DNA from: Devosia riboflavina
Lineage (GTDB): Bacteria > Pseudomonadota > Alphaproteobacteria > Rhizobiales > Devosiaceae
Direction of reading: 5' to 3'
NCBI RefSeq assembly: GCF_000743575.1
Contig: NZ_JQGC01000030.1
Location: forward strand, 52,395-116,394
DNA length: 64,000 bases
Part shown: positions 27,883-36,758 of the stretch, piece by piece
How positions within the stretch are numbered: position 1 is the stretch's first letter
Layout of the letters: each line of letters starts with the position of its first letter
The notes under the pieces: generated by a model
What the model saw: only the letters and a program-made list of their open reading frames with translations
The model's database searches: none
What the model was told of the DNA's origin: nothing
Position numbers and translations under genes: made by a program

Positions 27883-27964
27883 GCCTTGTTCCTCCTCGTG
27901 ATGCCGGCAGCGCGGTATTTTCCGTCGCTTCCTCCGCCAGCATGCAGCAAGACTATTTCATGGC

Positions 27965-27980
27965 TTTACGTTAGCGTCAA
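27965..27980 (-). promoter_or_regulatory. Candidate MerR operator/promoter upstream of fadD
   Basis: On the minus strand the sequence is TTGACGCTAACGTAAAGC. It shares TTGACG, ACGTAAAGC and the spacing with the site before fadE. TTGACG can act as a -35 box, with an A/T-rich AAATAG 16 bases on. The ACGT-centred palindrome recalls published LiuR-type MerR sites. Confidence 0.6.
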
Positions 27981-28042
27981 ACAACTGACCGTGGGGTATC
28001 GGCGTTCCCCACTGATCCGAACAATGCGGCAGGGAGACAAAG

Positions 28043-28336
28043 GTGCGGGAATTTCGTTTCGAAGCCGAAGTCATCCATTGGCGCGGGCCGGCACCGTTCT
28101 ACTTTGCGCGGCTGCCCGATGAGGTGGCGCGGAAGGTCGGGGAGATGGCCAAGTCGGTGTCCTATGGCTGGGGCGTCATTCCGGTCGAAGCGGTGATCGG
28201 CGATGTGACGTTCCGCACCTCGCTCTTTCCCAAGGAGGGCGGCTATCTGCTGCCGCTCAAGGACGCGGTGCGCAAGAAGATCACCATTCCCGAGAATGGT
28301 CTGCTTGAGATCGAAATGGTCGTGGGACCAGGCTGA
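28043..28336 (+). CDS. DUF1905 protein
   Basis: 97 residues covering one DUF1905 domain: FEAEVIHWRGPAPFYFARLP, then GWGVIPVEAVIGDVTFRTSL and FPKEGGYLLPLKDAVRK. The start is GTG with GGGAG upstream. The function of the domain is unknown. It is divergent from fadD, and its upstream region holds the fadD operator. Confidence 0.85.
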   Translation: MREFRFEAEVIHWRGPAPFYFARLPDEVARKVGEMAKSVSYGWGVIPVEAVIGDVTFRTSLFPKEGGYLLPLKDAVRKKITIPENGLLEIEMVVGPG

Positions 28337-28396
28337 CGGCAGAAGGCCCCGCCGGAGCAGGGCCCTTAGTATGCTGGCTGGATGAAGTTGAAAACC

Positions 28397-29200
28397 TCAG
28401 GCAACGGCGCGGAGCTGCGGCTTGCCTTCGGCAGCCTGGGCAACGGCCCAGTCGAGAGCCATGTCGGCAACCTGTTCCCAACCCTTGTCCATCAGTGTCC
28501 AGTGCGAGCGATCCTCGAAGATATGGAGATCGGTGCGCGTCTTGGCTTTGCGCTGCTTGTTGTAGATGGCGCGGGTCATTGAGGCATCGGCGATCAGGTC
28601 CTTGCCGCCGCCAATAAGCAGGAGCGGAGCGCGGTTCTGCTTGGCCCAGTCGATCTTGATCGGGTTGACGACGCCGTTCCAGTAGACGCGGCCGGGGGTC
28701 GGGACGACGTAGCGATCGTAGTTGGCGTCGACATCGGCGATATCCTGGGTTTGGGCGAAGCGGCTGGCGAAGAAATCGCGGCTCATCACCTTGGCCTTCT
28801 TCCACGAGAAGACGTCAGAGAAGACCGGCAGGGCCGAGACGATGGCCTGGGGTCCGAGCGGCACGCCGGGTGTCGGAGCGGGGTTGATGGCGACGCCGGC
28901 GACACCAAGACCACGGGACAGCAGATGCTGGACGAAGACACCGCCGAGCGAGTGACCGATCAGGATCGGCTTTTCCGGCAGGGCGCGGATGATGGCTTCG
29001 TAGTGTTCGATGATCTGGCTCTGGCTCAGGGTGGCGAGTTCCTTGGCGGGGGCGGCACGGAGCTGGGCCGGGCTGCGGTCATCAAAGGGCCAGTCGGCGG
29101 CGATGACATTAAAACCCTTGGCTTCGTAGCGGGCCTTCACCTTTTCCCAGGAGCGAGCATTGAGCCAGGCGCCATGGATAAGAACGATCGTGTTGGTCAT
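28397..29200 (-). CDS. Alpha/beta hydrolase
   Basis: 267 residues. HGAWLNARSW marks the oxyanion region, IGHSLGG (Ser84) the nucleophile, and EDRSHWTLMDKGW the catalytic His. It resembles non-haem-peroxidase-like and esterase hydrolases of the AB_hydrolase family. The start at MTNTIV is chosen because GGAG sits just upstream and the fold begins there. It is divergent from a GlxA-type regulator, which probably controls it. The substrate is unknown. Confidence 0.83.
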   Translation of the reverse strand: MTNTIVLIHGAWLNARSWEKVKARYEAKGFNVIAADWPFDDRSPAQLRAAPAKELATLSQSQIIEHYEAIIRALPEKPILIGHSLGGVFVQHLLSRGLGVAGVAINPAPTPGVPLGPQAIVSALPVFSDVFSWKKAKVMSRDFFASRFAQTQDIADVDANYDRYVVPTPGRVYWNGVVNPIKIDWAKQNRAPLLLIGGGKDLIADASMTRAIYNKQRKAKTRTDLHIFEDRSHWTLMDKGWEQVADMALDWAVAQAAEGKPQLRAVA

Positions 29201-29266
29201 TTTAGTCTCCTCAGTGTTTGGCGAACCCCTTGTTCGCCGTTCATGAGGAGAGATTAGGCTGGGTTC

Positions 29267-29293
29267 GTCATTGCCGGGATTGGCGGATATGAC
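29267..29293. promoter_or_regulatory. Inverted repeat between hydrolase and GlxA-type regulator
   Basis: GTCAT and ATGAC flank an inner TGCC/GGCGGA-type repeat, giving a 27-base imperfect palindrome midway between the two divergent genes. It is a candidate operator for the AraC-type regulator. Confidence 0.4.
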
Positions 29294-29332
29294 ATTAATA
29301 GGTCCAGAAGTGACAAACGCTGCGAGGTTCTC

Positions 29333-30274
29333 ATGAAGACCGTCGATGTAGCCCTGATGCTCTATCCCAATTGCCAGATGGCGTCCGTGCATGGGCTCGA
29401 GGATCTCTTTTCAGTCGCCAATCAATATGCGTCCGATCACGGGGGCGCGGTGCGCATCCGCTCCTATCAGTGGTCCCTGGACATGGGGGAGGAAGAGCGA
29501 CCCGCCTATGTGATCGTGCCGGGGCGATTGACGCCGCCGATGGAGAGGGACGAGGCGCGGGACATTGCCGCCTGGCTGCGCGATTGCCATGGGAATGGGG
29601 CGACGATTGCCTCGGTCTGCGTCGGGGCCTTTATTCTTGGGCATAGCGGATTGCTCGATGGCCGGCGGGCGACGACGCATTGGTATTATAGCGAGACGTT
29701 CAAGGCGGCGTTTCCGGAAACGCAGCTGGCGCCGGGCGATATTCTCATCGAGGACGGCGATATCATCACGGCGGCGGGGATGATGGCCTGGACTGATCTG
29801 GGGCTGCGGCTGGTGCACCGCATTCTTGGGCCGACGGTGATGGCGGATACGGCAAAATTCCTGCTGGTTGATCCGGCAGGGCGCGAGCAGCGGCATTATT
29901 CGCGCTTTGCGCCCAACCTGACGCATGGCGACAAAGCAATTTTGAAAGTGCAGCACTGGCTGCAAGGGCGGGCGGGGAAGGAAGTGTCCGTGGAGGCCAT
30001 GTCGGCTGAGGCGGGATTGGAGACGCGGACCTTTTTGCGGCGGTTTCAGAAGGCGACTGGGGTCAGGCCTACCGAGTATGTGCAGGACCTGCGCGTGGCG
30101 CTGGCGCGCGAGAAGCTCGAGTTTAGCCGGGATACAGTGGAACAGATCGCCTGGGACGTCGGGTACAAGGACCCAGCCGCATTTCGGCGCGTGTTCCAGC
30201 GCATAACCGGGCTCGGGGTCGGCGCCTATCGCGAGCGGTTCAATGCCAATGCCGCGCTCGGCAACCTCGCCTAA
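29333..30274 (+). CDS. GlxA-family transcriptional regulator (DJ-1/PfpI plus AraC)
   Basis: 313 residues. The N-terminal half is a DJ-1/PfpI-like domain (residues about 1-190) with the nucleophile-elbow cysteine in SVCVGAFIL. The C-terminal half is an AraC helix-turn-helix pair (VEAMSAEAGLETRTFLRRF, then TVEQIAWDVGYKDPAAFRRV). Such proteins sense small metabolites and activate a neighbouring operon. It is divergent from the hydrolase at 28397-29200, its most likely target. Confidence 0.9.
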   Translation: MKTVDVALMLYPNCQMASVHGLEDLFSVANQYASDHGGAVRIRSYQWSLDMGEEERPAYVIVPGRLTPPMERDEARDIAAWLRDCHGNGATIASVCVGAFILGHSGLLDGRRATTHWYYSETFKAAFPETQLAPGDILIEDGDIITAAGMMAWTDLGLRLVHRILGPTVMADTAKFLLVDPAGREQRHYSRFAPNLTHGDKAILKVQHWLQGRAGKEVSVEAMSAEAGLETRTFLRRFQKATGVRPTEYVQDLRVALAREKLEFSRDTVEQIAWDVGYKDPAAFRRVFQRITGLGVGAYRERFNANAALGNLA

Positions 30275-30343
30275 AGAATCCAAGCGCATGCTGGTCTTGG
30301 GAGAGGCGTCGCGTCGAACCGAATGGACGTTTGCGGCGTTTAG

Positions 30344-30371
30344 TTGACGTTTACGTAAAGCTTGCTAGAGT
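30344..30371 (+). promoter_or_regulatory. Candidate promoter and MerR operator upstream of fadE
   Basis: TTGACG (30344-30349, -35) and TAGAGT (30366-30371, -10) are 16 bases apart. The spacer holds a palindrome, giving TTGACGTTTACGTAAAGC overall. This matches the fadD site at 15 or more of 18 positions. A regulator bound here would cover the promoter. About 135 bases of leader follow, including a perfect GGTTTC/GAAACC hairpin near 30425-30439. Confidence 0.65.
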
Positions 30372-30507
30372 GACGTCAACAAATGCCCCGCCGTGCTCTA
30401 GGCCGGCGTGAGGCATAGGGCTGGTTTCATGGAAACCGGTCCAGCGGTTTGGCATGGCGGGCGACGCCTCCAATCTTGGTGTCGCGCCGTCCGAGGAGGA
30501 CAGTGCA

Positions 30508-32973
30508 GTGACCCTATTGCTTATCTTGATTGCCGTTGCGGTGTTTGCGACGCTCGCCATGCGCGAAAGCCCGCTCTGGCAATGGGGTGCAGCGGCGGTG
30601 GGCATCGGCCTCCTGTCGGGCGTCAATTTCGTGTCGAGCGGAGCGACATTTGGGCTTGGGTTCGGCAGTTGGGTGCTGATTGCTCTCGGCGTCATCCTGC
30701 TGGCGCTGAGCCTGGAACCGCTGCGCAAGGCCTTGCTGATCACGCCGATCTTCGGAGCCGTCAAATCCATCCTGCCCAAGGTGAGCCGCACGGAGCAGGA
30801 AGCGCTCGATGCCGGCACGGTGGGTTGGGATGCGGAACTGTTTTCGGGGCGTCCGGACTGGGACAAGCTGACGAAAATCCGGCCGCTGACGCTGTCGGCG
30901 GAAGAGCAGGCCTTTCTCGACAACGAGACTGAAACCGCCTGCAAGATGATCGACGACTGGGATATTCGTCACAATCGCGCGGACCTTTCGCCTGAGCTTT
31001 GGCAGTTCCTGCGCGAAAAAGGCTTTTTGGGCATGCTCATCGGCAAGGAGCACGGCGGCCTCGGTTTTACCGCCCAGGCGCAGTCGATGATCGTGTCGAA
31101 GATTGCCAGCCGCTCGGTGGCGGCGGGGATCACCGTCATGGTGCCCAATTCGCTCGGGCCGGGCGAACTCTTGGAAAAATACGGGACACCGGCGCAGAAG
31201 GAAAAGTATCTCCACCGCCTCGCGACAGGTCAGGACATTCCCTGCTTTGCGCTGACCGGGGTGCATTCGGGTTCGGATGCCGGCGGCATGCGCGATATCG
31301 GCATTGTGCAGAAGGGCATGTGGAACGGGCAGGAAGTGCTCGGCGTCAACCTGACGTTCGACAAGCGCTATATTACGCTCGCGCCGATTGCGACGCTGGT
31401 GGGTCTGGCTTTCATCCTAAAGGATCCGGATAATCTGCTCGGTCGTGGGGAAGACATCGGTATCACGCTGGCGCTCATTCCGAGCGATCATCCTGGGCTT
31501 GATATCGGCCGTCGCCACTATCCGGCGCGGCAGGCTTTCATGAATGGCCCGGTGCGGGGCAAAGAGATGTTCGTGCCGATCGATTATCTGATCGGCGGCA
31601 CGGAATATGCCGGGCAGGGCTGGCGCATGCTGATGGAGTGCCTCGCGACGGGCCGCGCCATTTCGCTGCCGGCTATCGGTTCTATCTCGATCAAGGCGAC
31701 TTTGCGCGCCACCTCGGCCTATGCCCGCGTGCGCCGGCAGTTCGGTATTCCGGTCGGGATCATGGAAGGCGTGGCCGAGCCGCTCGGCGAAATGATCAAG
31801 CGTGCCTATAGTTTTGAGGCGGCCCGGCGGTTGACGGCGTCGATGGTCGACGAGGGCCAGCGCCCGGCTGTGATCGCTGGGCTTTTGAAATACACGACGA
31901 CGGAAGCCATGCGCGACAGCATGGACGATGCCTTCGATATCCAGGGTGGCCGCGCCATTCAGGACGGACCGGGCAACTATCTCTTCGGTGCCTATCAGGC
32001 GCTGCCGGTGGCGATCACCGTGGAAGGCGCCAATATCCTGACGCGCACGCTGATGACCTTTGCGCAGGGCGTGCTGCGCGCGCATCCTTACCTGCTCAAG
32101 GAAGTGGACGCGGCGCAGAACCGGGATCGCAAGGCCGGGATCGATGCTTTCGACAAGGCGTTTGGTGGGCATACGGCGTTCATGCTGCGCAATATCGTGG
32201 CGAGCTTCCTCCATGGCCTCACCAATGGCGCTTTTGCCTCTTCGCCCAATGATGGGCCGATGGCGGGCTGGTATCGAAAGCTGCATCGCTATTCGCAGGA
32301 TTTTGCACTGGTGGCCGACTGGACCACGGTGGTGCTGGGCGGTGCGCTGAAGCGCAAGCAGAAGCTTTCGGGCCGCATGGCCGACCTTCTTGGCGACCTC
32401 TACCTGATGTCTGCGACGCTGAAGCGCTTTGACGAAGAGGGGCGGATTGCCGAAGACAAGGAACTGGTTGAGGCCATCATGGCCGACCGGATCGCGTCCA
32501 TCGAGAAGAGCTTTGGCGAAGTCTTTGATAACTTCCCCAATCCCTTCTTTGCCTGGGCCATGCGCATTCTCTGCTTCCCGCTCGGGCGGCATGCCAAGCG
32601 GGCCAGCGATCGGGTCAATTATCGCTTCGTGCGTGCCGTGCTGCGGCCTGGCGCCTTCCGCGATCGGTTGACCACGGGCGTTTACGTCACGACGGACCCA
32701 AATGATGTCACAGGCGTTCTCGAAGATGCCTTCATTAAGGTGACCGAGGCCGAGGATATCGAGGCCCGGTTCGTGAAAGCGTCGCGCCGGGGCGTGTTCG
32801 AACGGCGGCTCGATCGCGATGCCATCGTTGATGCGGTCAAGGCCGGGGTCATCAATGACAATGAAGCCGGCATCATGCGGGCGGCGGACGAGGCGACGGA
32901 ACGGGCGGTGCATGTCGACGATTTCGACAAGGATGTTTTGAAGCATACCGAGCCGCGCGCGGCAGCCGAATAA
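30508..32973 (+). CDS. fadE: Acyl-CoA dehydrogenase, FadE type
   Basis: 821 residues, close to E. coli FadE. A hydrophobic N-terminal stretch (LLLILIAVAVFATLAM and two further segments, to about residue 75) anchors it at the membrane. The flavoprotein domain follows (IPCFALTGVHSGSDAGGM, TEAMRDSMDDAFDIQGGRAI). It makes the first double bond in beta-oxidation. The start is taken as GTG at 30508 because GAGGAGGA lies at good spacing; the ATG 18 codons earlier lacks a site. fadJ and fadI follow in the same direction. Confidence 0.92.
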   Translation: MTLLLILIAVAVFATLAMRESPLWQWGAAAVGIGLLSGVNFVSSGATFGLGFGSWVLIALGVILLALSLEPLRKALLITPIFGAVKSILPKVSRTEQEALDAGTVGWDAELFSGRPDWDKLTKIRPLTLSAEEQAFLDNETETACKMIDDWDIRHNRADLSPELWQFLREKGFLGMLIGKEHGGLGFTAQAQSMIVSKIASRSVAAGITVMVPNSLGPGELLEKYGTPAQKEKYLHRLATGQDIPCFALTGVHSGSDAGGMRDIGIVQKGMWNGQEVLGVNLTFDKRYITLAPIATLVGLAFILKDPDNLLGRGEDIGITLALIPSDHPGLDIGRRHYPARQAFMNGPVRGKEMFVPIDYLIGGTEYAGQGWRMLMECLATGRAISLPAIGSISIKATLRATSAYARVRRQFGIPVGIMEGVAEPLGEMIKRAYSFEAARRLTASMVDEGQRPAVIAGLLKYTTTEAMRDSMDDAFDIQGGRAIQDGPGNYLFGAYQALPVAITVEGANILTRTLMTFAQGVLRAHPYLLKEVDAAQNRDRKAGIDAFDKAFGGHTAFMLRNIVASFLHGLTNGAFASSPNDGPMAGWYRKLHRYSQDFALVADWTTVVLGGALKRKQKLSGRMADLLGDLYLMSATLKRFDEEGRIAEDKELVEAIMADRIASIEKSFGEVFDNFPNPFFAWAMRILCFPLGRHAKRASDRVNYRFVRAVLRPGAFRDRLTTGVYVTTDPNDVTGVLEDAFIKVTEAEDIEARFVKASRRGVFERRLDRDAIVDAVKAGVINDNEAGIMRAADEATERAVHVDDFDKDVLKHTEPRAAAE

Positions 32974-33012
32974 AAAAGCCGGCGGATCGACAGGGAATAC
33001 CGAGGAGCAAGC

Positions 33013-34974
33013 ATGATCGCCCCACAGGCAACCGACACCAAGCACTGGAGTTTTCACACCGATATCGAGAATATCGGCTGGCTCACCATCAATTCACCAG
33101 GCGGACCGGTGAATGTGCTGAGCCGCGAAGCGATCATGGAACTCGAAACGCTTGTGGCGCGGTTCGAAGACCTTGCCAATAGCAAGGAACTGGTCGGTGT
33201 GGTGCTGCTCTCGGGCAAGGAGAGCGGGTTTATTGCCGGGGCCGACGTCAGCGAATTCGACGCGATGAGCGATTTTTCGGTGCTGCCGGAGGCGTTGCGG
33301 CGTACCCATGCGCTGTTTGCGCGGATCGAGAATCTCAAGATCCCGTTCGTGGCCGGCATTCATGGGTTCTGCCTTGGTGGCGGGCTCGAACTGGCTTTGG
33401 CATGCCACTACCGCATTGCGGTCAATGACGACAAAACCCGCATTGGCTTCCCCGAGGTCAATCTGGGGATTTTCCCGGGCTTTGGCGGTACGGGGCGTTC
33501 CATTCGCCAGGCGGGGCCCGTGGACGCCATGCAGATCATGCTGACCGGCAAGATGTTGAAGGCTGGCGCGGCGCGGGGGCTTAATCTCGTCGACAAGCTC
33601 GTACGGCATCGCGACATGCTGCGCTGGGAAGGCCGCAAGGCGGTGCTGCAGAACCGCAAGTCGCAGCCAGCAGGCTTTGTGAAGCGCGCTATGGCCGGGC
33701 CACTGCTGCGCGACTATGTCGCCAACAAGATGCGCGAGGAGGTCGGCAAGAAGGCCAATCGGGTCAATTATCCGGCGCCCTATGCGCTGATCGAGCTCTT
33801 TGAAAAGCACGGGAATGACTGGCAGGCCATGGTGCGGGGCGAGGTCGATGCCTTTGTGCCGCTGATGGGCTCGCCGACGGCGACGAATTTGCGGCGCGTG
33901 TTCTTCATGTCCGAGGGGCTGAAGAAGCAAGGCCTCAAGGGCGCGAAGTTTTCGCGGGTGCATGTCATTGGGGCCGGCGTCATGGGCGGCGATATTGCGG
34001 CCTGGTGCGCCTATCGCGGCATGAGTGTCACTTTGCAGGACCTCGACATGGCGCGCATTCAGCCAGCGCTCGATCGGGCCAAGAAACTGTTCCAGAAGCG
34101 CTACAAGAAAAAGCGTGAGGTCGATGCGGCGATGCTGCGGTTGACCGCTGACCCGCAGGGCAATGGCGTGCCGCGGGCCGATGTAATCATCGAGGCGGTG
34201 GTCGAAAAGCTTGAGGTGAAGCAGTCGATCTTTTCGGGCGTGGAAGGCAGGCTGAAGCCGGGCGCGATTCTTGCGACCAATACCTCTTCCATCGAGCTGG
34301 AGCGGATTGCCGAAGCACTGAAGGAACCGGGAAGGTTGATTGGCCTGCACTTCTTCAACCCCGTGGCGCAACTGCCGCTGGTTGAGGTGATCAAGTCGAA
34401 GTTCAATTCGGATGAAGCGATCGGCAAGGGCGCGAGCTTTGCGCTGGCTATCGGCAAGTCGCCGGTGGTGGTGAAGTCCGCGCCGGGCTTTTTGGTCAAT
34501 CGTGTGCTGATGCCCTATATGCTGGGCGCCGTGGAACGGGTCGAGCGCGGCGAGAGCAAGGAATTGCTCGATGCGGCGGCGGTGGCCTTCGGCATGCCCA
34601 TGGGGCCGATCGAACTCATGGATACGGTGGGGCTCGATGTCGGCAAGTCGGTGGCGACGGAATTGGGTCATTCGGTGCCTAGCGACAGCAAGTTTGCGCG
34701 GTTGATTGCCGAGGGCAAATTGGGCCGCAAGAGCAATGAGGGTTTTTACAAGTGGGAGAACGGCAAGGCCGTGAAGGGCTCGACGCCGCCCTATGCTGAT
34801 CTCGTGGCGCTTGGCCGCGAGCTGGTGAAGCCGCTGGTCGATATGACGGAAGTGGTTTTGAGCGAGGGCGTCGTTGCCAATGCCGATCTGGCCGATGTCG
34901 GCGTCATCATGGGTACGGGCTTTGCGCCATTCCTTGGCGGGCCATTGCGCGCACGCGCCGATGGCCGGGCCTAA
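33013..34974 (+). CDS. fadJ: Enoyl-CoA hydratase / 3-hydroxyacyl-CoA dehydrogenase
   Basis: 653 residues, a little shorter than E. coli FadB or FadJ. The N-terminal hydratase has both catalytic glutamates in view (GFCLGGGLELALA and FPEVNLGIFPGFGGT). The NAD-binding motif of the dehydrogenase is VIGAGVMGGDIAAW near 317-330, followed by the dehydrogenase C-terminal domains (GFLVNRVLMPYM, FAPFLGGPLRARA). It carries out steps two and three of beta-oxidation. It lies 39 bases after fadE and 14 before the thiolase gene. Confidence 0.93.
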   Translation: MIAPQATDTKHWSFHTDIENIGWLTINSPGGPVNVLSREAIMELETLVARFEDLANSKELVGVVLLSGKESGFIAGADVSEFDAMSDFSVLPEALRRTHALFARIENLKIPFVAGIHGFCLGGGLELALACHYRIAVNDDKTRIGFPEVNLGIFPGFGGTGRSIRQAGPVDAMQIMLTGKMLKAGAARGLNLVDKLVRHRDMLRWEGRKAVLQNRKSQPAGFVKRAMAGPLLRDYVANKMREEVGKKANRVNYPAPYALIELFEKHGNDWQAMVRGEVDAFVPLMGSPTATNLRRVFFMSEGLKKQGLKGAKFSRVHVIGAGVMGGDIAAWCAYRGMSVTLQDLDMARIQPALDRAKKLFQKRYKKKREVDAAMLRLTADPQGNGVPRADVIIEAVVEKLEVKQSIFSGVEGRLKPGAILATNTSSIELERIAEALKEPGRLIGLHFFNPVAQLPLVEVIKSKFNSDEAIGKGASFALAIGKSPVVVKSAPGFLVNRVLMPYMLGAVERVERGESKELLDAAAVAFGMPMGPIELMDTVGLDVGKSVATELGHSVPSDSKFARLIAEGKLGRKSNEGFYKWENGKAVKGSTPPYADLVALGRELVKPLVDMTEVVLSEGVVANADLADVGVIMGTGFAPFLGGPLRARADGRA

Positions 34975-34988
34975 GGGGGAACAAAAGA

Positions 34989-36275
34989 ATGACTGAACTC
35001 AAGCGCGTTGCCATTGTCGGCTCGGCCCGTATTCCCTTTGCCCGCGGTGGCACGGCCTATGCGGATGAAACCAATCTTTCCATGCTCGCGACGACCCTGG
35101 GTGGTCTTGCGGACAAGTATGGGCTTAGGGGTGAGAAGGTGGATGAGGTGATTGCCGGCGCGGTGATCAACCACTCTCGCGATTTCAATATTGCGCGCGA
35201 AGCGCTGCTCGATGCCGGTTTTTCGCCACGCACGCCGGGTACGACGCTGCAGATCGCCTGCGGCACGAGCCTGCAGGCCGCACTGGTGCTGGCGGGCAAG
35301 ATTGCCTCGGGTCAGATCGACAGCGGTATTGCCGCAGGCTCCGATACGGTTTCGGATAGCCCCATCGTTTTTGGCTCGAAATTCCAGCATCGGCTGCTGG
35401 CGGCCAATGCGGCGAAGACCGGTGGCCAGAAATTCAAGGCGTTCACCAAGGGCTTTTCCTTTGGCGAATTGACGCCGGTGGCGCCTTCGGTCAATGAGCC
35501 GCGCACCGGCATGTCCATGGGGCAGCATTGCGAATTGATGGCCCGCGAATGGGGTATTTCGCGAAGGGCGCAGGATGAATTGGCGGTGGCTAGTCATCAG
35601 AATGCGGCAAAGGCCTATGACGAGGGGTTCCATGATGACCTGCTCGTCCAGTGTGCGGGTCTCGTGCGCGACAACAATGTTCGGGCTGACAGCAACCTCG
35701 ACAAGATGTCGACGCTGAAGCCGGCCTTCGACAAGTCTTCGGGCCATGGCACTTTGACGGCCGGCAATTCGACGCCGCTGACGGATGGCGCTTCGAGCGT
35801 GCTGCTGGCGAGCGAAGAATGGGCCAAGGCGCGTGGGCTGCCGATCCTGGCCTATTTGACCGTGGGCCGCGTTGCCGGCAATGATTTTGCGCATGGCGAG
35901 GGCCTTCTTATGGCGCCGACAATTGCGGTGTCTGAAATGCTTCAGCGCGCCGGCCTCGGCTTTGCCGATATCGACTATTTTGAGCTGCACGAGGCTTTTG
36001 CGGCGCAGGTTCTGTGTACGCTCAAGGCATGGAAAGACCCGACTTACTGCAAGGACGTGCTCGGTCGCGATGCGGTTCTGGGCGAAATCGACCCTGCAAA
36101 AATCAATGTGAAGGGATCGAGCCTTGCCTATGGCCATCCCTTCGCGGCGACCGGTGCGCGCATTCTCGGCGTTACGGCAAAGCTCTTGTCTGAGCAGTCA
36201 AACAAAAGAGCGTTGATTTCGGTGTGCACGGCGGGTGGCATGGGCGTCGCGGCGCTGGTAGAAAGCGCGGCATGA
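34989..36275 (+). CDS. fadI: Acetyl-CoA acyltransferase (thiolase), FadI-like
   Basis: 428 residues. The acyl-accepting cysteine is in LQIACGTSLQAALV, the His in ELHEAFAAQVL, and the second cysteine in SVCTAGGMGVAAL, so all three catalytic residues are present. It releases acetyl-CoA in the last step of beta-oxidation. It acts with FadJ as a two-protein complex. Its stop overlaps the start of a tiny membrane protein gene (ATGA). Confidence 0.93.
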   Translation: MTELKRVAIVGSARIPFARGGTAYADETNLSMLATTLGGLADKYGLRGEKVDEVIAGAVINHSRDFNIAREALLDAGFSPRTPGTTLQIACGTSLQAALVLAGKIASGQIDSGIAAGSDTVSDSPIVFGSKFQHRLLAANAAKTGGQKFKAFTKGFSFGELTPVAPSVNEPRTGMSMGQHCELMAREWGISRRAQDELAVASHQNAAKAYDEGFHDDLLVQCAGLVRDNNVRADSNLDKMSTLKPAFDKSSGHGTLTAGNSTPLTDGASSVLLASEEWAKARGLPILAYLTVGRVAGNDFAHGEGLLMAPTIAVSEMLQRAGLGFADIDYFELHEAFAAQVLCTLKAWKDPTYCKDVLGRDAVLGEIDPAKINVKGSSLAYGHPFAATGARILGVTAKLLSEQSNKRALISVCTAGGMGVAALVESAA

Positions 36276-36433
36276 GTGACAATGTCGTAAAATTCCGCCG
36301 GCCCGAAAAGCAGCCCGAACCGCCAAAGGTTCGGCCGCCCCGAGGCCCCATGCCGAACTGGCTGCCCTTTGCTGTGCTTTTGGCTTTGGCGCTGGTTATC
36401 TATTTCGTCCAGCAGGCCGGCCTTATCGGCTGA
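36272..36433 (+). CDS. Small single-span membrane protein
   Basis: 53 residues. A polar, proline-rich N-terminus (KFRRPEKQPEPPKVRPPRGP) is followed by one membrane segment (WLPFAVLLALALVIYFVQ). It is translationally coupled to fadI by a four-base overlap. Similar short proteins with KFRRPE-type starts occur in Alphaproteobacteria, with no known role. A terminator follows. Confidence 0.75.
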   Translation: MSDNVVKFRRPEKQPEPPKVRPPRGPMPNWLPFAVLLALALVIYFVQQAGLIG

Positions 36434-36465
36434 CGCCCTGCGCCAATTCGCCCCACGGAAAGTTC

Positions 36466-36502
36466 AAAGGCACTGCTGCGCCCCACGCAGCGGTGCCTTT
36501 TC
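36466..36502 (+). terminator. Terminator of the fad operon
   Basis: AAAGGCACTGCTGCG pairs with CGCAGCGGTGCCTTTT around CCCCA (one mismatch), ending in T-rich sequence. It lies 33 bases after the small membrane protein gene. Confidence 0.85.
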
Positions 36503-36597
36503 GTCTTCCGGCAGGTTTGCGGAAAGTGCTGCTGCCAAACAATTGTGAAGTGAAAAGCCTTGCTATCGCTTCCGAGATGTTAACAAAAAGACGCACG

Positions 36598-36613
36598 TTT
36601 ACGCTTAGGTCAA
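36598..36613. promoter_or_regulatory. Weaker match to the fad operator, upstream of oppA
   Basis: TTTACGCTTAGGTCAA matches the fadD site at 12 of 16 positions but lacks the perfect ACGT core. It lies about 145 bases before the binding-protein gene in the otherwise noncoding stretch 36503-36758. Regulation by the MerR protein is possible but uncertain. Confidence 0.3.
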
Positions 36614-36758
36614 TGTTTTGCTTGTCAGTGGACGCTTTTGCAAGATACCATCCAGCAATCTTGACCGAAGGGACAAACCCTTTGCGTAAGGGGTGGAGCC
36701 GCGTGGGCAAACATGCGGGTCAACAAGCTCAAGAATTCCACAAGGAGATGGGACGAGA

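Noticed and set aside
31417..34671. Two long minus-strand frames (546 and 525 codons)
   Set aside because: They mirror fadE and fadJ; His/Arg-rich composition and no recognisable domains.
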